Assembly: GCA_019279435.1 (NCBI GenBank)
Contig: JAAALK010000285.1
Location: 25,018,371-25,082,370 of the forward strand
Source of the DNA: Zizania palustris
Taxonomy: Eukaryota; Streptophyta; Magnoliopsida; Poales; Poaceae
Length of the DNA stretch: 64,000 nt
Direction of reading: 5' to 3'
The translations under genes were made by a program, and so were the position numbers. The first letter of the stretch is position 1. Every line of letters starts with the position of its first letter. Shown piece by piece: positions 45,780 through 56,147 of the stretch. Below the pieces are notes generated by a model. That model searched no databases and was not told where the DNA came from. It worked only from the letters and a program-made list of their open reading frames with translations.

Positions 45780-45787
45780 TATTTATA
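45780..45787 (-). promoter_or_regulatory. TATA box of the Tat-A antisense gene
   Basis: TATAAATA on the minus strand (in context GGGCTATAAATAGAGG) lies about 95 bp upstream of the ATG at 45685. A leader of about 65 bases would result. It is independent of the LTR promoters, which are more than 600 bp away and face the other way. Predicted from sequence only. Confidence 0.65.
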
Positions 45788-46089
45788 GCCCAGTCCCACG
45801 ATTTTTTACCATTTACGTTTGCTGTTTCGCATTCTTGACCATTACCCCTTGCGTAACTTCTGCTGGAAGGAAAAAGCCAACGGCTATTTCTTCCAAGTCT
45901 AAAAGAGCTTTCTGGCTCCTTAAGTTAATTCCAAGATAGTTCGAATGTAACTTTCTTAGAAGTCGATTCGAAGTTTTGGATCTCCGCATATTTCGGAGGT
46001 TGATTAAATCTGTTAACCCCTACGCATGATTATTTTTCTTGCGTATACTGCTCTCCTAACATTACAGATCTAGCGGAGAAGCGTATTCA

Positions 46090-46098
46090 AGGGGCTAC
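46090..46098 (+). other. polypurine tract of Tat-A
   Basis: AGGGGCTAC sits directly before the TGTTGGGGG of the 3' LTR, identical to the motif before the Tat-D LTR. Confidence 0.8.
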
Positions 46099-46594
46099 TG
46101 TTGGGGGAATACTTCATCCTCAGGGCCATTGTTGCAACAAGACAAAGGCAGGTGATTTAATCGAAGGTTTCCAGCATCTAACTTCGGAAGTACATTGGAT
46201 CAAGTTCGAAGGTCAAGAGGAGAACTCTAGTTCGGAGTATATCTTCGAACATTGACTCTTCCGAGAGCTTCTTTGCCAGCTAAGATGGAAGACTTATCTT
46301 CTTTCTCATTAGATTTAGCCTTTTACCGTTTTAGCCCTATTAAGGGTACTGAATAGTTTCCACTATGTCAGTTGTAACAGAGGGGTAAAAGGGTCTTTTC
46401 CTTAAGGTTTGGGCCTATAAATACCCCCCGTTTTACCCTATAATGAGGATCGAATACTGAGTTATTCAATACACATCTTTGAACTGTTTTGAGCTATTAT
46501 CCACTTGGAGGCTTGAAATAGTTTACTTCACAAACACTTCATTTGTTAGTTTCTAATCTCTAGAAACCTGTTAGCGTAATCTTTTACGCCAACA
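46099..46594 (+). repeat. 3' LTR of Tat-A
   Basis: TGTTGGGGGAATAC to TTTTACGCCAACA, 496 bp, TATAAATA at 46416-46423, followed by the AGAAC duplication. It is near-identical to 35327-35824. Confidence 0.96.
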
Positions 46595-49456
46595 AGAACC
46601 TATTCAGTCATTTTGAAATCACTTGAAACAATTTTATCAATCAATGACTGAACACTACAAAGCTTTATACTAAATCAGCACAAGAGATCTAGAATTAATC
46701 AGATATGAGTATGCATTGAAAACAGTCCTCTAATCATATTCACACTGCTGAACCTGTATTAAATTTCAGTGCAACCATTTTATTCAGTACAGAACCAGAT
46801 CTTCAAATTTAGTGAACTTCAGAGTGCAAGTTTTAAAGATGTACTCAATAACTGACTCTAAACCGAGAACAATTTTCAATACTTGAAGACCACTCTTTAG
46901 CACCTAAAACAGTCCATACAAATCTAACTCCAGTTTGAACCAATTGAGTAAAAAGCAACCAAACACTAGAAATAGTGTTTCCTGTAGCAATTCTGAAAAT
47001 ACAGCAGTAATGGAACTGAAACAATGATGTTCAACCCAAAAGGAAACTAGCTAATCTGAACATAACTTCAAAAAATATTCATAACACTTCAGATCAGCAA
47101 CCAGACATACTTTTGACTTGAGCAAATTCAGATTGCTAGTAGTTGTACTTCTAATGTTCAAGTACTGAAGTTAGGCTAAAACACTTCATAAGCAAGTTCA
47201 AACTTCTCTCTATACAGAACCAAAATCAGCTTAAAGAGGATTTGAACAATGAGACTACTTGACACAATAGAATTCTAATGCAACTCAACACATCTAAAAT
47301 ACTCTAGATGATAAACAGTAAAAACAATTTCAGAATATTTCAGCATTCATAATTTTAGTCAATTTGCAGATTTCAGTTTCAGAACAATCTTGATTTCATT
47401 CAGTATATGGTACCTTCAGAATTTCACAAACACATTCAAAAATTCTATATCTGAAAACTTCCTTACATCACAGCAGTAGAAGAAATATCACATATACATT
47501 TCTGTTTTCAGCAATAACACATAGCAGATGAAGGTAATTTAATTCCAAACAGATTCTGATTAGTAGTTTGACAGAATCAACACTTTTTCAGAAAATTTTG
47601 ATCCAGAAAACTGACAGCAGACAAAGTGACAGATTATCACACTCTAAAAGTGCTTTTCATGATCTGTTCCTCATCAAAAATATCAAAAGCTTTGCAGGAT
47701 AAATACCAGTGTAAAGAACTGATTCTAGATAGAATTCAGTCATGAAATTTCACAGCAAGCAGATCTGCAAAAATTGAATAGCCCAGAAAACAGTCAAGAA
47801 TTCTGCTCTGTATTAAATTTGTTCTTGCAGAAAATAATTCTATTATTGTTCATCTTTTGAAGGGCATCAAGATGAAAAGGATTCAGAATTGTTTTCATCC
47901 AAAAAGATTTCACAGTAATAATATTATGTGACAGATCACAAAGTTCTGTGAGAACTCAGCCATATTATATTCTGAATAAATGTGAGGCAGAGTTATTGTT
48001 CAGAACTGTGATGACACTTTTGATCAGAAAAAGGATCAAGAAAACATTTCATAAACATGTTGCAAATTTCAAAAATGGAACATTCAAAACATGCACAACA
48101 AAAGATGTATAAGCATCACCATCAAGTTCTACAGTGAAATCTCAAGAAAACGGGCTTTCAAAAGTGAATTTAGAATCACATACCTTATGTGCTATCCACT
48201 GTTCTTGTTTTCTGATTAGGAACAGGATTCACTAGATGTTTATTAAAATGGGATAATATTGTAGCTAAAAATATCATATAAATCAAAATAAAATAGCCAA
48301 AATGCTGATGAACAGTAGAGTCAGCATATTATCAAACAAGTAAAGGGCACAACAAAAACTGAATCAGATTTCTTCAGAGTATTTTTCAGTGCTGTGGTGC
48401 ATCCTTTGATCAGCAAAAAGATCAAGAAGATATAGCAGAAATCACATGCAACTTTCAAAAATGGATCATTCAAATCATGCACAACAAAAGATGTATAAAC
48501 ATAAGTATCTACTTCTACACTAGATTCACCAGAAATCGCAACACAAAATTGATCTCAGCCTGAAAAACTCACCTGCGCCCAAGAGATCTGATCCAGCGCT
48601 ATATGTGTGCTTTGTCGGATTTCCAACAGTGAAACTCAGGATTTGGTTCAAAGCAACAAAAGCAGTAGAAAATGTGTATAAAATTGATATTTGGTTCAGC
48701 CAAAAGACAACCAACATTCCTCCACCTGCCCATGGATATGGTCCCCTATTTATAGGCCAATCATGGGGGTATTTTCTAAAAAGAACCCTCTAGAATTAAA
48801 AATTACACAAAGTCCTATTCCTTGTAATATATATTTTCAGAATTAGAAAATTCTGAAAAATATACCAAAGGAGTACACTAACTCTAGACTCACAACCTTT
48901 TATTACACATTGACACAAAGCAAAAATACTCCAAATTATTAAAATTAACAAAACTAGATATGCGACGGTTTTCAGCAAAAACCGACAAAGCCTCTCAACC
49001 CTTCGACTCGTGACACCGCTTCGTGACTCCAAGCGCCATCAATCCACTTCCGCTCTCGATCCCCTCGAGCCGCCTGAATGCTTGTCCTGGCCTCCCTCTC
49101 GCAAACCTGGTCATCACGCCGTCGCAGTCAGCCGTCCATCAAAGTCTTGCTTGGTCTCTTCGTGCACTCTTGAGATCTTCTCCAACTTCGCCCGGCCTCC
49201 CTTATCCTCCGTCATCGAGCTCCCCGCTTGACCCTTGATCACTCTCCGTCAACAGTCGGTCAGCATCTCCACCCTGCACATCCAAGACAAGCCAAAACAA
49301 GAACGCGACGCACCGCCGAAACCCTCGGCAGCCAATCCTCTATTTTACATCGAAACCCTCGATGCACTCAACCAACCTCAACCACTCACACGCTCATCCT
49401 TGTCTCATCCTTGTCAATCACTCATCATCCAGACCGAAACCACCCTTAGTTTCATA

Positions 49457-50703
49457 GGCTTTGAGGATCTGGCCCGGCCTCCTTGATTCTGCTAATACTT
49501 CTACTGCTTTGAGAGGGAGGGGGTGATATTCAGCACCTTCGAGCGAACAATGCTCGAAGGTAGAAGCCCTTAGAGGGCTTGGAGCCCTTGCTTCAATAAC
49601 TTTTGCCTCCTTGATAAATGTAGAGGCTGCCGAAGCGGTTCTCTGGAGTTGTCCTTCTTCAGGCCTGGCGTATTCCTCGAAGTACGTCATTAACTGGGCC
49701 ACCTAAGAAATGGGCTTCCGGTGAAGTTTATTGAGGAGGCCTAGGTTAGTGACACCTTCGCGTGCAGCATCGACAACAGAAGAAGTAGACAACCCTTTTA
49801 TCTGATACTTCGTGTGAGCGAAGCATTGGAAATAATGCCAGTGTTTCCCTGGGATGTTGCTTCACTTGGAAAAGTCTTCCCATTGACATTGGGGCCCCGA
49901 AGGTCCCTTGGAAGTTATTCATGAACTTCTTCTTTAATTGCTCCCAATACTTTATTGAACCAGGTTTTAAAGACCAGAACCATCGAAGGGCTACCCCTTC
50001 GAGTGCGAGGGGGAAACACTTTGCCATCGTGTCACAGACCCCTCCGTTGGCTTCTATTGCTATGGCATACGGACGGGAAAACTCCCCGGGATCTGCTTCT
50101 ACGGAGTACATGGGGAGTTTGGCCGCCCAAAACCTAGGTTCGAAGCGCACTTTTTGTAAGTCAGGATGTAGCGGGGAATCTTCATCGAAGGAGACATTTT
50201 GGTCGCTCCTTAGGGCTTCTTGATCTTTAGGGTCGCTTACTGCGACGACTCCACGAGGCAGTGCATGCCTTCTGGATTCATCTTGAGCACGAGGTAGGTC
50301 TGCAGCTGCTTGCCACCACCTTTGCATCTCTGCTTTGAGCTGAGCCATTTCGATGGCCATGGCATCGCGCGGGCTTCCGCTCCCTCCGGAATGAGCTTTT
50401 GGGTCTTTCAATCGGACGGAGTCGGTATGAAGCATAGTCGAGACAACAGGGGGTCCTCCAGGCAGACAGGGCCCGGTGACTTTCGGAAGCAACGGGGCCT
50501 GCTATCGTGCTGAGACTGTCGGTGGATTCCGAAGGGCCAGCTACTTCAGGTCGGGGTTGAGAAAAGGTGGCAACTTCGGGAGTTGAGTGAGGAGGGACTA
50601 TGGAGGGCTTCGTAGTCCTAGTAGCTATGTCTAGGTGTTCCAGCCGGGAGATCCGAGTGGATATTCGGGCGGTGACGGTGGCCTTGCTCCTCTTGGGAGG
50701 CAT
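49457..50703 (-). pseudogene. Tat-B gag, broken
   Basis: From ATG 50703 (MPPKRSKATV), similar to the start of Tat-A gag (MPPKRSSGGS). A frameshift near 50450 leads into the capsid part with LHPDLQKVRFEPRFWAAKLP, VRDTMAKCFPLAL-like sequence and GVALRWFWSLKPGSI (about 49980). Further left, RPEEGQ and LMTYFEEYARPEEG align with Tat-A. The reading reaches the GGCTT duplication at 49457-49461 and resumes at 35028. Frameshifts and stops make it inactive. Confidence 0.87.
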
Positions 50704-50768
50704 GGCTCAAGGTGAAATGAGGTAGATACGTCAGTTTTTGTACTATGTTCCCAACCGACGGTGCCAAC

Positions 50769-51147
50769 TGTTGGTGCAAAGGATTACACTAACATGTTTA
50801 GAATAATCTCGAAGGGTTAAATGCATGAGGTGACTAACAGTGAACTAGTCCATGCCTCCGCTGGGGATAATAACCTTAGACCAGTTCAAAGTATATTTCT
50901 TTGTGTCGGTATTCGATCATCTTTTACAATAGAAAAGGGGGGTATTTATAGGCATGGATACAATAGAAAAAGACTATCCTGCCCTCTAGTTAAAAGAGGA
51001 TCCTGACACGCGCATGCTTCGATCTTGACTGGAGGCTTCGAGTTCTTCTCCCCAGAGCGTAGAGGTGATAGCCGGAGGCTCCACACGTCTCATACTTCGG
51101 AATATCTCTTCGGAGCATCAAACCTTGTCGGGATTATCCCCCCAACA
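50769..51147 (-). repeat. 5' LTR of Tat-B
   Basis: TGTTGGTGCAAAGG to TCCCCCCAACA, 379 bp. TATTTATA at about 50941-50948 is the minus-strand TATA box. The adjoining 50754-50768 on minus carries the TTGGCACCGTC primer site. GGTGA follows at 51148-51152. Confidence 0.9.
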
Positions 51148-51152
51148 GGTGA

Positions 51153-51960
51153 TAACCATAATTAGTGACGAGCAAGTCTCTCATCACTCTTATCGTGTCA
51201 GTAATTTAATAAAAATAGTGATGGGTAAATACCAGTCACTAAATGGTTAACCTCACTAAAGGGTGTCATATCGACTCACTTGTTAGGGCTCTTTAGTGAT
51301 GGGTGACATTTGTCACCCTCACTAATGTGTTCTTTAGTGACGGGTGACGATTGGCACTCGTCACTAATGAGTTCTTTAGTGACAGGTGATTATTGTCACT
51401 TGTCACTAATATTATATCATTTTAAAAATAATAATAATTTTTTACGTTGTATCCTAAATCACAGCTAGGATTTTGGCAGCCAACATACGCAATATCCCAA
51501 AGCACATCATAGACAATTGACCATAGAAGATTCATAACAAAATTAGTATCACATATATTAACTTCTTACTCGTAATCTCAAAGAACATAGCTAAAACAAA
51601 GATACATATATAAGAGAATTCCCTAACTTCTAACTAATAGCTAACTTCTAACAATTATTCTATCTGTCTAACAACCATAAATTGTTGCATGTACATGTCT
51701 AATTTTGTAGCCTCTTTTAGTGTCACCCTATACTCCTTCTCTCTGACAACCTAAGGAGTAGTACCGTGAATTCCCACGTCAGGTTTATATCACATACATA
51801 GCAGCCTTAGGAGCACCACCGTGAATTCCCGTGCCAACTTCAAACACATTATCTCGAAGAAATTTGCTAAAAGCAGTCAGGTTTACACCACATACTTGAC
51901 ATCCTCAGGAGCAACATTGTTGATGTTGAAATCGAAGACATGATGAGGGAGAGGGTGTAA
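51153..51960. mobile_element. CACTA-like transposon interior with subterminal repeats
   Basis: Continuing from the GGTGA duplication, 51160-51420 contains repeated TTTAGTGACGGGTGAC and its inverse GTCACTCGTCACTAA, spaced about 45-50 bp apart. Dense subterminal repeats of this kind are typical of CACTA elements. From 51420 to 51960 the DNA is AT-rich with no supported gene. The right terminus was not found. Confidence 0.42.
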
Positions 51961-52270
51961 CGATCTTTCGATGAGTGGATAAGATAAGTTCAATTAGGAG
52001 ATGACGTTGACAATCCAACTATAACCGTACGAGACGTTTGTGTTGCGCCTTAGTGATCGATACATCAATTCCGGAGGTTGCCATGTCCTTGTGGTAGCAC
52101 TATCAACCCAACCATGAGGGTATTGTTCTAGCAAGCAATCGAATAACAAGCAAGAACAAGAGAAACAAGCAACTCAAATTGATACCATGGTGGAGTTTTG
52201 TAATGTGTATCTAGCAAACTAGACAATCATGGGATTACACAGCAAACTAGCGAGGCTAAACTTGAAGGTT

Positions 52271-53062
52271 ATGTCCAAGAATATTCCATGGATCAGAAGT
52301 TCCGATAGGAAGTATCGGAAGTTCCAGTTATTTTCTGGTCTCGATAAAGAGAGAAAATATTGCTTCAGAAGTTCCGACGAGCCAAAAGTTTCTATTCGGA
52401 ATCGGGGAATTTTGTACTGATCAGAAGTTCCGATATGGTATCGGAAGTTCCGAGGTGGGCGACAATAGATTGGATCTGTTGCATGTCATACTGTATCAGA
52501 AGACCTAAAATACCCTATTGGAAGTTCCGATCTAGGATCGGAAGTTCCGACGTGGGAAAACAGTTTGGATCTATTATGGTTTTTAGGATTTCAGGATGAG
52601 CACGATCAGGGGTCTCTCAGCCCTATAAAAGGAGAGGAGGAGGATGCTTTGGGGCAAGAAATAAGCCTAGATTAGACCTAGCCACCCAAGAGTTCTCTCC
52701 TTTCCTTCTTGATCTCAAACGTTGAGGTCAAGGATCCCCGTCTCTCACGGGCGGTGCTAGCACACTGCTGTGGGAGGTACTCCATCCCTGTACGTGTGGA
52801 CTATATGGAGGCATTGCTCTAATAGCGATGCTTGTGGACATCTACATGCGAATGACTACGTCGTCTTCATCAATCAGATCGGCGAAGGACGACAAGGATG
52901 AAGCAAGGAGAGGCTTGACGCGTTGCTCCAACATCTTCTGCTGCACCTAGCGCGTCTCCTGCTAGAAGGTACCGATCTATGATCCCACATGCGTATGAGT
53001 CTTGGGCCTAGGGCATAAAATTTTGAATTTGCCGGCTAGCGTAGCTCCCCTATTCCCCAACA
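52271..53062 (+). repeat. copia 5' LTR with TCGGAAGTTCCGA repeats
   Basis: The 3' end TATTCCCCAACA at 53062 is firm, because a primer site follows it. The start near TGTCCAAGAATATTCC (52271) is a guess. CTATAAAAGG at about 52623-52632 is the TATA box. At least eight copies of a TCGGAAGTTCCGA-like palindrome lie upstream of it. Confidence 0.65.
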
Positions 53063-53063
53063 G

Positions 53064-53077
53064 TGGCATGAGAGCCT
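53064..53077 (+). other. primer-binding site of the copia element
   Basis: TGGCATGAGAGCCT resembles the initiator-Met tRNA complement TGGTATCAGAGCC and begins one base after the LTR end. Confidence 0.75.
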
Positions 53078-54162
53078 ACGTATGTAGTGTTCGATCTAGA
53101 TCCCTCATGTATGGAGATACATGGTCAAAAGTTCCGATGGCGGATCAGAAGTTCCGATAATGATCAGATGTTCCTATATCGAATAATAATTTGGAAGTTC
53201 TGAGGTATCGGAAGTTCTGATGCTAGATCAGAAGTTTCGACCTGCGCGATTTTGAAAAACCGAGACTATTGACACGGGTTTTTTAGATCCAGAATCTAGT
53301 CACGTGTAGATTGCTCACCTAACTTTGTTTTGCAGAAAATGATGTGACTGGCATGGCCTTGGTTAAATGTGATGTATGAGATGCATGCAATGAATGTAAA
53401 TTAAATATGGCCTACGTGTCATGGTTATATACTGCCCAAGGCTAATGTAAAATTTATTGCGGCTTGCATATCATTTCCACGGTGCTTCGGCCCATGTAAT
53501 TAGTATAGACTATGCGAGATGGACTAGTACTCTTCATAGAGGTCGGGAGCATGCACTCGATGATGGGAGCCATGGAGATGGAGATCGCCATGTGAAGGAG
53601 GCCATGTTATGTCACAGTTAATATGATTGCTTGTGATGCTTTCTTATGTTCCTGTTATTCTATTCTTGCATGTTTCTTGTGCGCTAGGGATGTTACGATG
53701 CTAGAATAGTTTCCCTCAGAAAATTAAGTGTTGATGCTCTTCCCAATAGCTGCACCCACCAAGGTTCGTGCTCATCGATAGTGGGTCTGCCAAAGCAGGG
53801 TGCTATCTTTTATCTCGACCAGTTAGGGCAGAAGTCAGACTTCTGCATGCATAATTTTGGTTCACTTGACAAGGCTATCAAAATGGTTTTGGGCCTTGGA
53901 GCATAGGAGTTGGGGTCGAGCATTGGATGATTGTCCAATGACAAGAGTCACATACGATGTGATTAGCAAGGAGTTGCTAACCTATGCTAACTAGCTTCTA
54001 GCAGTGATGCCAAAGCTCACTAGGAGATAGCGTGACCATGGATCTTGCGCCACTATTAGTCATGAGAGAGAAAGTGACTGGTTTAGATAGTGGAACATCT
54101 TTTATTGGATAGAAGAAAAACATTGCATAGTGCTAAACCTCGCATTTCATCTTTTGTAGATC

Positions 54163-54850
54163 ATGACACCTACTATGTCTACTATTAAGAGCACTCCAGT
54201 TTTTAATTTGCGATCTACTCTTGAACGGGATAAATTGTCTAGAACAAACTTTATGGATTGGTATTGAAACTTGAGAATTGTTCTTAAGCAAGAGATAAAG
54301 GATTATGTTCTGGAGGAACCTCACCCTGATGAACTAGGTGAGGATGCTTCTATAGTTGATAAGCGTGCTAGTGATTCTGTGGATGTCAGCTGCCTGATGC
54401 TTGCCTGCATGTCCTCTCGGTTTCAGAAATAGTATGAGGAACGTGATGCTTATGATATGATCGTAGGTCTTAAGGGCATGTTTCAGGACCAAGCAAGGGC
54501 AGAAAGATACAATGTGTCTAAATGCTTGTTTGGTAGTAGACTGGCTGAAGGGAGCCCAGTGAGCCCTCACGTGATCAAGATGATTGGTTGCGTAGAGACT
54601 CTAGAGAGATTGAGCACTCCACTAGATCCATACCTCACTATCGATGTCATTCTCTGGTCGCTCCAACTGAGCTTTGAGATGTTAATCATGCATTATAACA
54701 TGGTTGGACTGGAGAAGACACTAGCTGAGTTGCATGGGATGCCAAAATTTGCTGAGGAGAGTATCAGGAAGACTCCAAACCATGTGATGGTTGTTCAGAA
54801 TGAGGGCAGAAAGAGGAGGAAAAAGGTTAAAACTATAGATGTGATCTCTA
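54163..54850 (+). pseudogene. copia gag fragment, broken
   Basis: One frame from ATG 54163 encodes a copia gag. Visible are the NFMDWY and NLRIVLKQEIKDYVLEE segments near the start, MFQDQARAERYNVSKCLF (about 54478) and GSPVSPHVIKMIG (about 54553). In-frame stops lie at 54265-54267 (TGA) and 54430-54432 (TAG). No zinc knuckle, protease, integrase or RT follows, because the element is truncated. It is not a host gene. Confidence 0.82.
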
Positions 54851-54852
54851 AG

Positions 54853-55715
54853 CTCCATCGGCGTCATGGCTTCATCTCCGAATAGTAATCTGAAAGGGGT
54901 AAAGCGTGTGGACCTTGCTTGAGTGGTTCGAATGGACCATAAAATCTTCAGGAGCTCTTCGGTCCATAACCCTTTTGCCAATCCTACTATCCTTCGATTT
55001 AGGCTCGATAAAATATTACCATTAGCTCGCTCGATGACTCCGTTAGATTTAGGATGACAGACAACTGCAAAACACATTTCAATGCCAAGACCTTCGTATA
55101 ATTCTCTGAAGGGTTCGACATCGAATTTAGTGCCATTGTCAATTGACAACTGTCGAGGTACTCTGAACTTGCATATAATATTTTGCCAGAAAATTTTTTG
55201 TACATTCTTGGAAGTGATAGCTGTGAGGGGTTCTGCTTCGACCAACTTGGAAAAATATTCAATTGCTACCACTGCAAATTTTAAACTTCCTTTTGCCATT
55301 GGAAATGGACCAATGAGATCCATGCCCCATCTGGCCATGGGCCAAACCAGAGAAATAACTTGAAGAGGTGTTGGCGAACGATGACTTCGTCTTCCCATCC
55401 ATTGACAACCTTGGCAAGTGCGGACTAAGGCCTCTGCATCGGCTACTATTGTAGGCCAATAAAGCTCCTAGCGAAGTGTTTTCCCTTCCAAGGCTCGAGG
55501 GGCAAGATGACTACCACAAAGGCCTTCATAAATTTCTCGGAGTATATCTTGGCCCCCATCTTGAGAAATACATCGGAGTAGGGGAGAACATACTCCAGCC
55601 TTGTAAAGAATACCGTTGATAATATGATAATTCCGGACTCTCAATTGCAATCTTGAAAGCTTTGGCCTTCGGGTAAATTAGCTTCTCCTTGCAATAATTC
55701 CATAATTGAACTCCG
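54853..55715 (-). pseudogene. Tat-C integrase, truncated
   Basis: The zinc-binding part (about 55650-55400, ending CQGCQWMG) and the catalytic core (55330-54960) are present, with the DDE residues in GMDLIGPFPM (about 55325), SIDNGTKFDVEPF and VIERANG. A stop lies at 55468-55470. After MTPMEL near 54853 the similarity to Tat-A stops, and the reading enters copia gag DNA in antisense. Confidence 0.85.
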
Positions 55716-56147
55716 CCAGTCGGTGTTCGGTATGCAAAAGAGCTCCGTAGGAGGGAGTTGGGGCACCGAAGGAGAAGTAAGCTCTTCATAAAAACCCGTT
55801 CTGGAATATCTATGGCTCCGGCTGCAGCTTTTGCTAGGATATCAGCTTGTGCATTGTCGGCTCTTGGTGCTCTTCAGACAGAAATCCCTTTAAATGCTGC
55901 TTCGATCTTACAGATTTCTTCTAGATATGTAGCAAGTTGTGGATGCTGGGCTTGGAAACTTTTATTAACGTGCCCTGCTACAATTTGGGAATCTGTTTTT
56001 ATAACAACTCTTGTAGCACCAAGAGCACGTGCCTTGCAAAGACCTAGCGAAATTCCTTCGTACTCCGCAATATTATTTGTGGACTTAAAGTTGAGCCTTG
56101 CGGAATACATTGCTTTTTGCCACGAAGGTGAAATTATCACTGCCCCG
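55716..56147 (-). pseudogene. Tat-C archaeal-type RNase H, 3' part
   Basis: Contains SARLNFKSTNNIAEYEG with the catalytic Glu and VVIKTDSQIVAGHVNKSF with a catalytic Asp (about 56090-55960), then the linker toward integrase. The frame is broken near 55870. It is separated from the domain's start by the solo LTR. Confidence 0.83.

Larger units (their letters stand above)
35327..46594 (+). mobile_element. complete Tat/Grande-like element Tat-A
   Basis: An 11.27-kb element with matching AGAAC duplications (35322-35326 and 46595-46599). The order is 5' LTR, primer site, gag-protease, pol with RT, gypsy RNase H, archaeal-type RNase H and integrase, tandem repeats, an antisense multi-exon gene, polypurine tract and 3' LTR. 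The second RNase H places it in the Tat lineage. By eye the two LTRs differ at about 18 of 496 positions (roughly 96% identity). It is dead through stops, frameshifts and an integrase deletion. Confidence 0.95.
35029..49456 (-). mobile_element. Sirevirus-type solo LTR split by Tat-A
   Basis: The outer parts 35029-35326 and 46600-49456 form one minus-strand LTR of about 3155 bp. It starts TGTGGGATCGGAAAGGCG on the plus side (compare TGTAGGACCGAAAGTAGCG at 56148), has TATAAATA on minus at 48747-48754, and is flanked by GGCTT duplications (35024-35028 and 49457-49461). Its minus-strand 5' end reads TATGAAAC instead of TG. The AT-rich DNA of 46600-48700 belongs to the transcribed part and holds no gene; the frames at 49010-49486 are chance frames. 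Confidence 0.75.
19857..51147 (-). mobile_element. Tat-lineage Ty3/gypsy element Tat-B with nested insertions
   Basis: A minus-strand Tat element whose outer LTR ends face matching GGTGA duplications (19852-19856 and 51148-51152). Its own sequence is 19857-20657, 32912-35028 and 49457-51147. The gaps are a chromovirus (20658-32911) and a Sirevirus-type LTR that itself carries Tat-A (35029-49456). Remaining parts, in coding order from right to left, are 5' LTR, gag, protease, RT, RNase H and 3' LTR fragment. Integrase and the 3' non-coding part are deleted. Confidence 0.87.
52271..54850 (+). mobile_element. Ty1/copia element, 5' part
   Basis: LTR (about 52271-53062), Met-tRNA-type primer site, a leader of about 1.1 kb and a gag fragment, cut at about 54850 where it joins Tat-C integrase sequence directly. 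A short copy of the same LTR's end lies at 62039-62131. The leader (53078-54162) has no gene. Confidence 0.75.

Noticed and set aside
49010..49486. Ser/Pro-rich frames
   Set aside because: They are in the U3 part of a Sirevirus-type LTR, bounded by a target duplication, with overlapping frames and no motif.
52288..53250. Heat-shock elements
   Set aside because: The motif has GAA and TTC separated by one base, not the two of a canonical heat-shock element.
54457..54885. A 142-codon host gene
   Set aside because: Its sequence is the middle of a copia gag, is continuous upstream through two stops, and ends in antisense Tat-C DNA.
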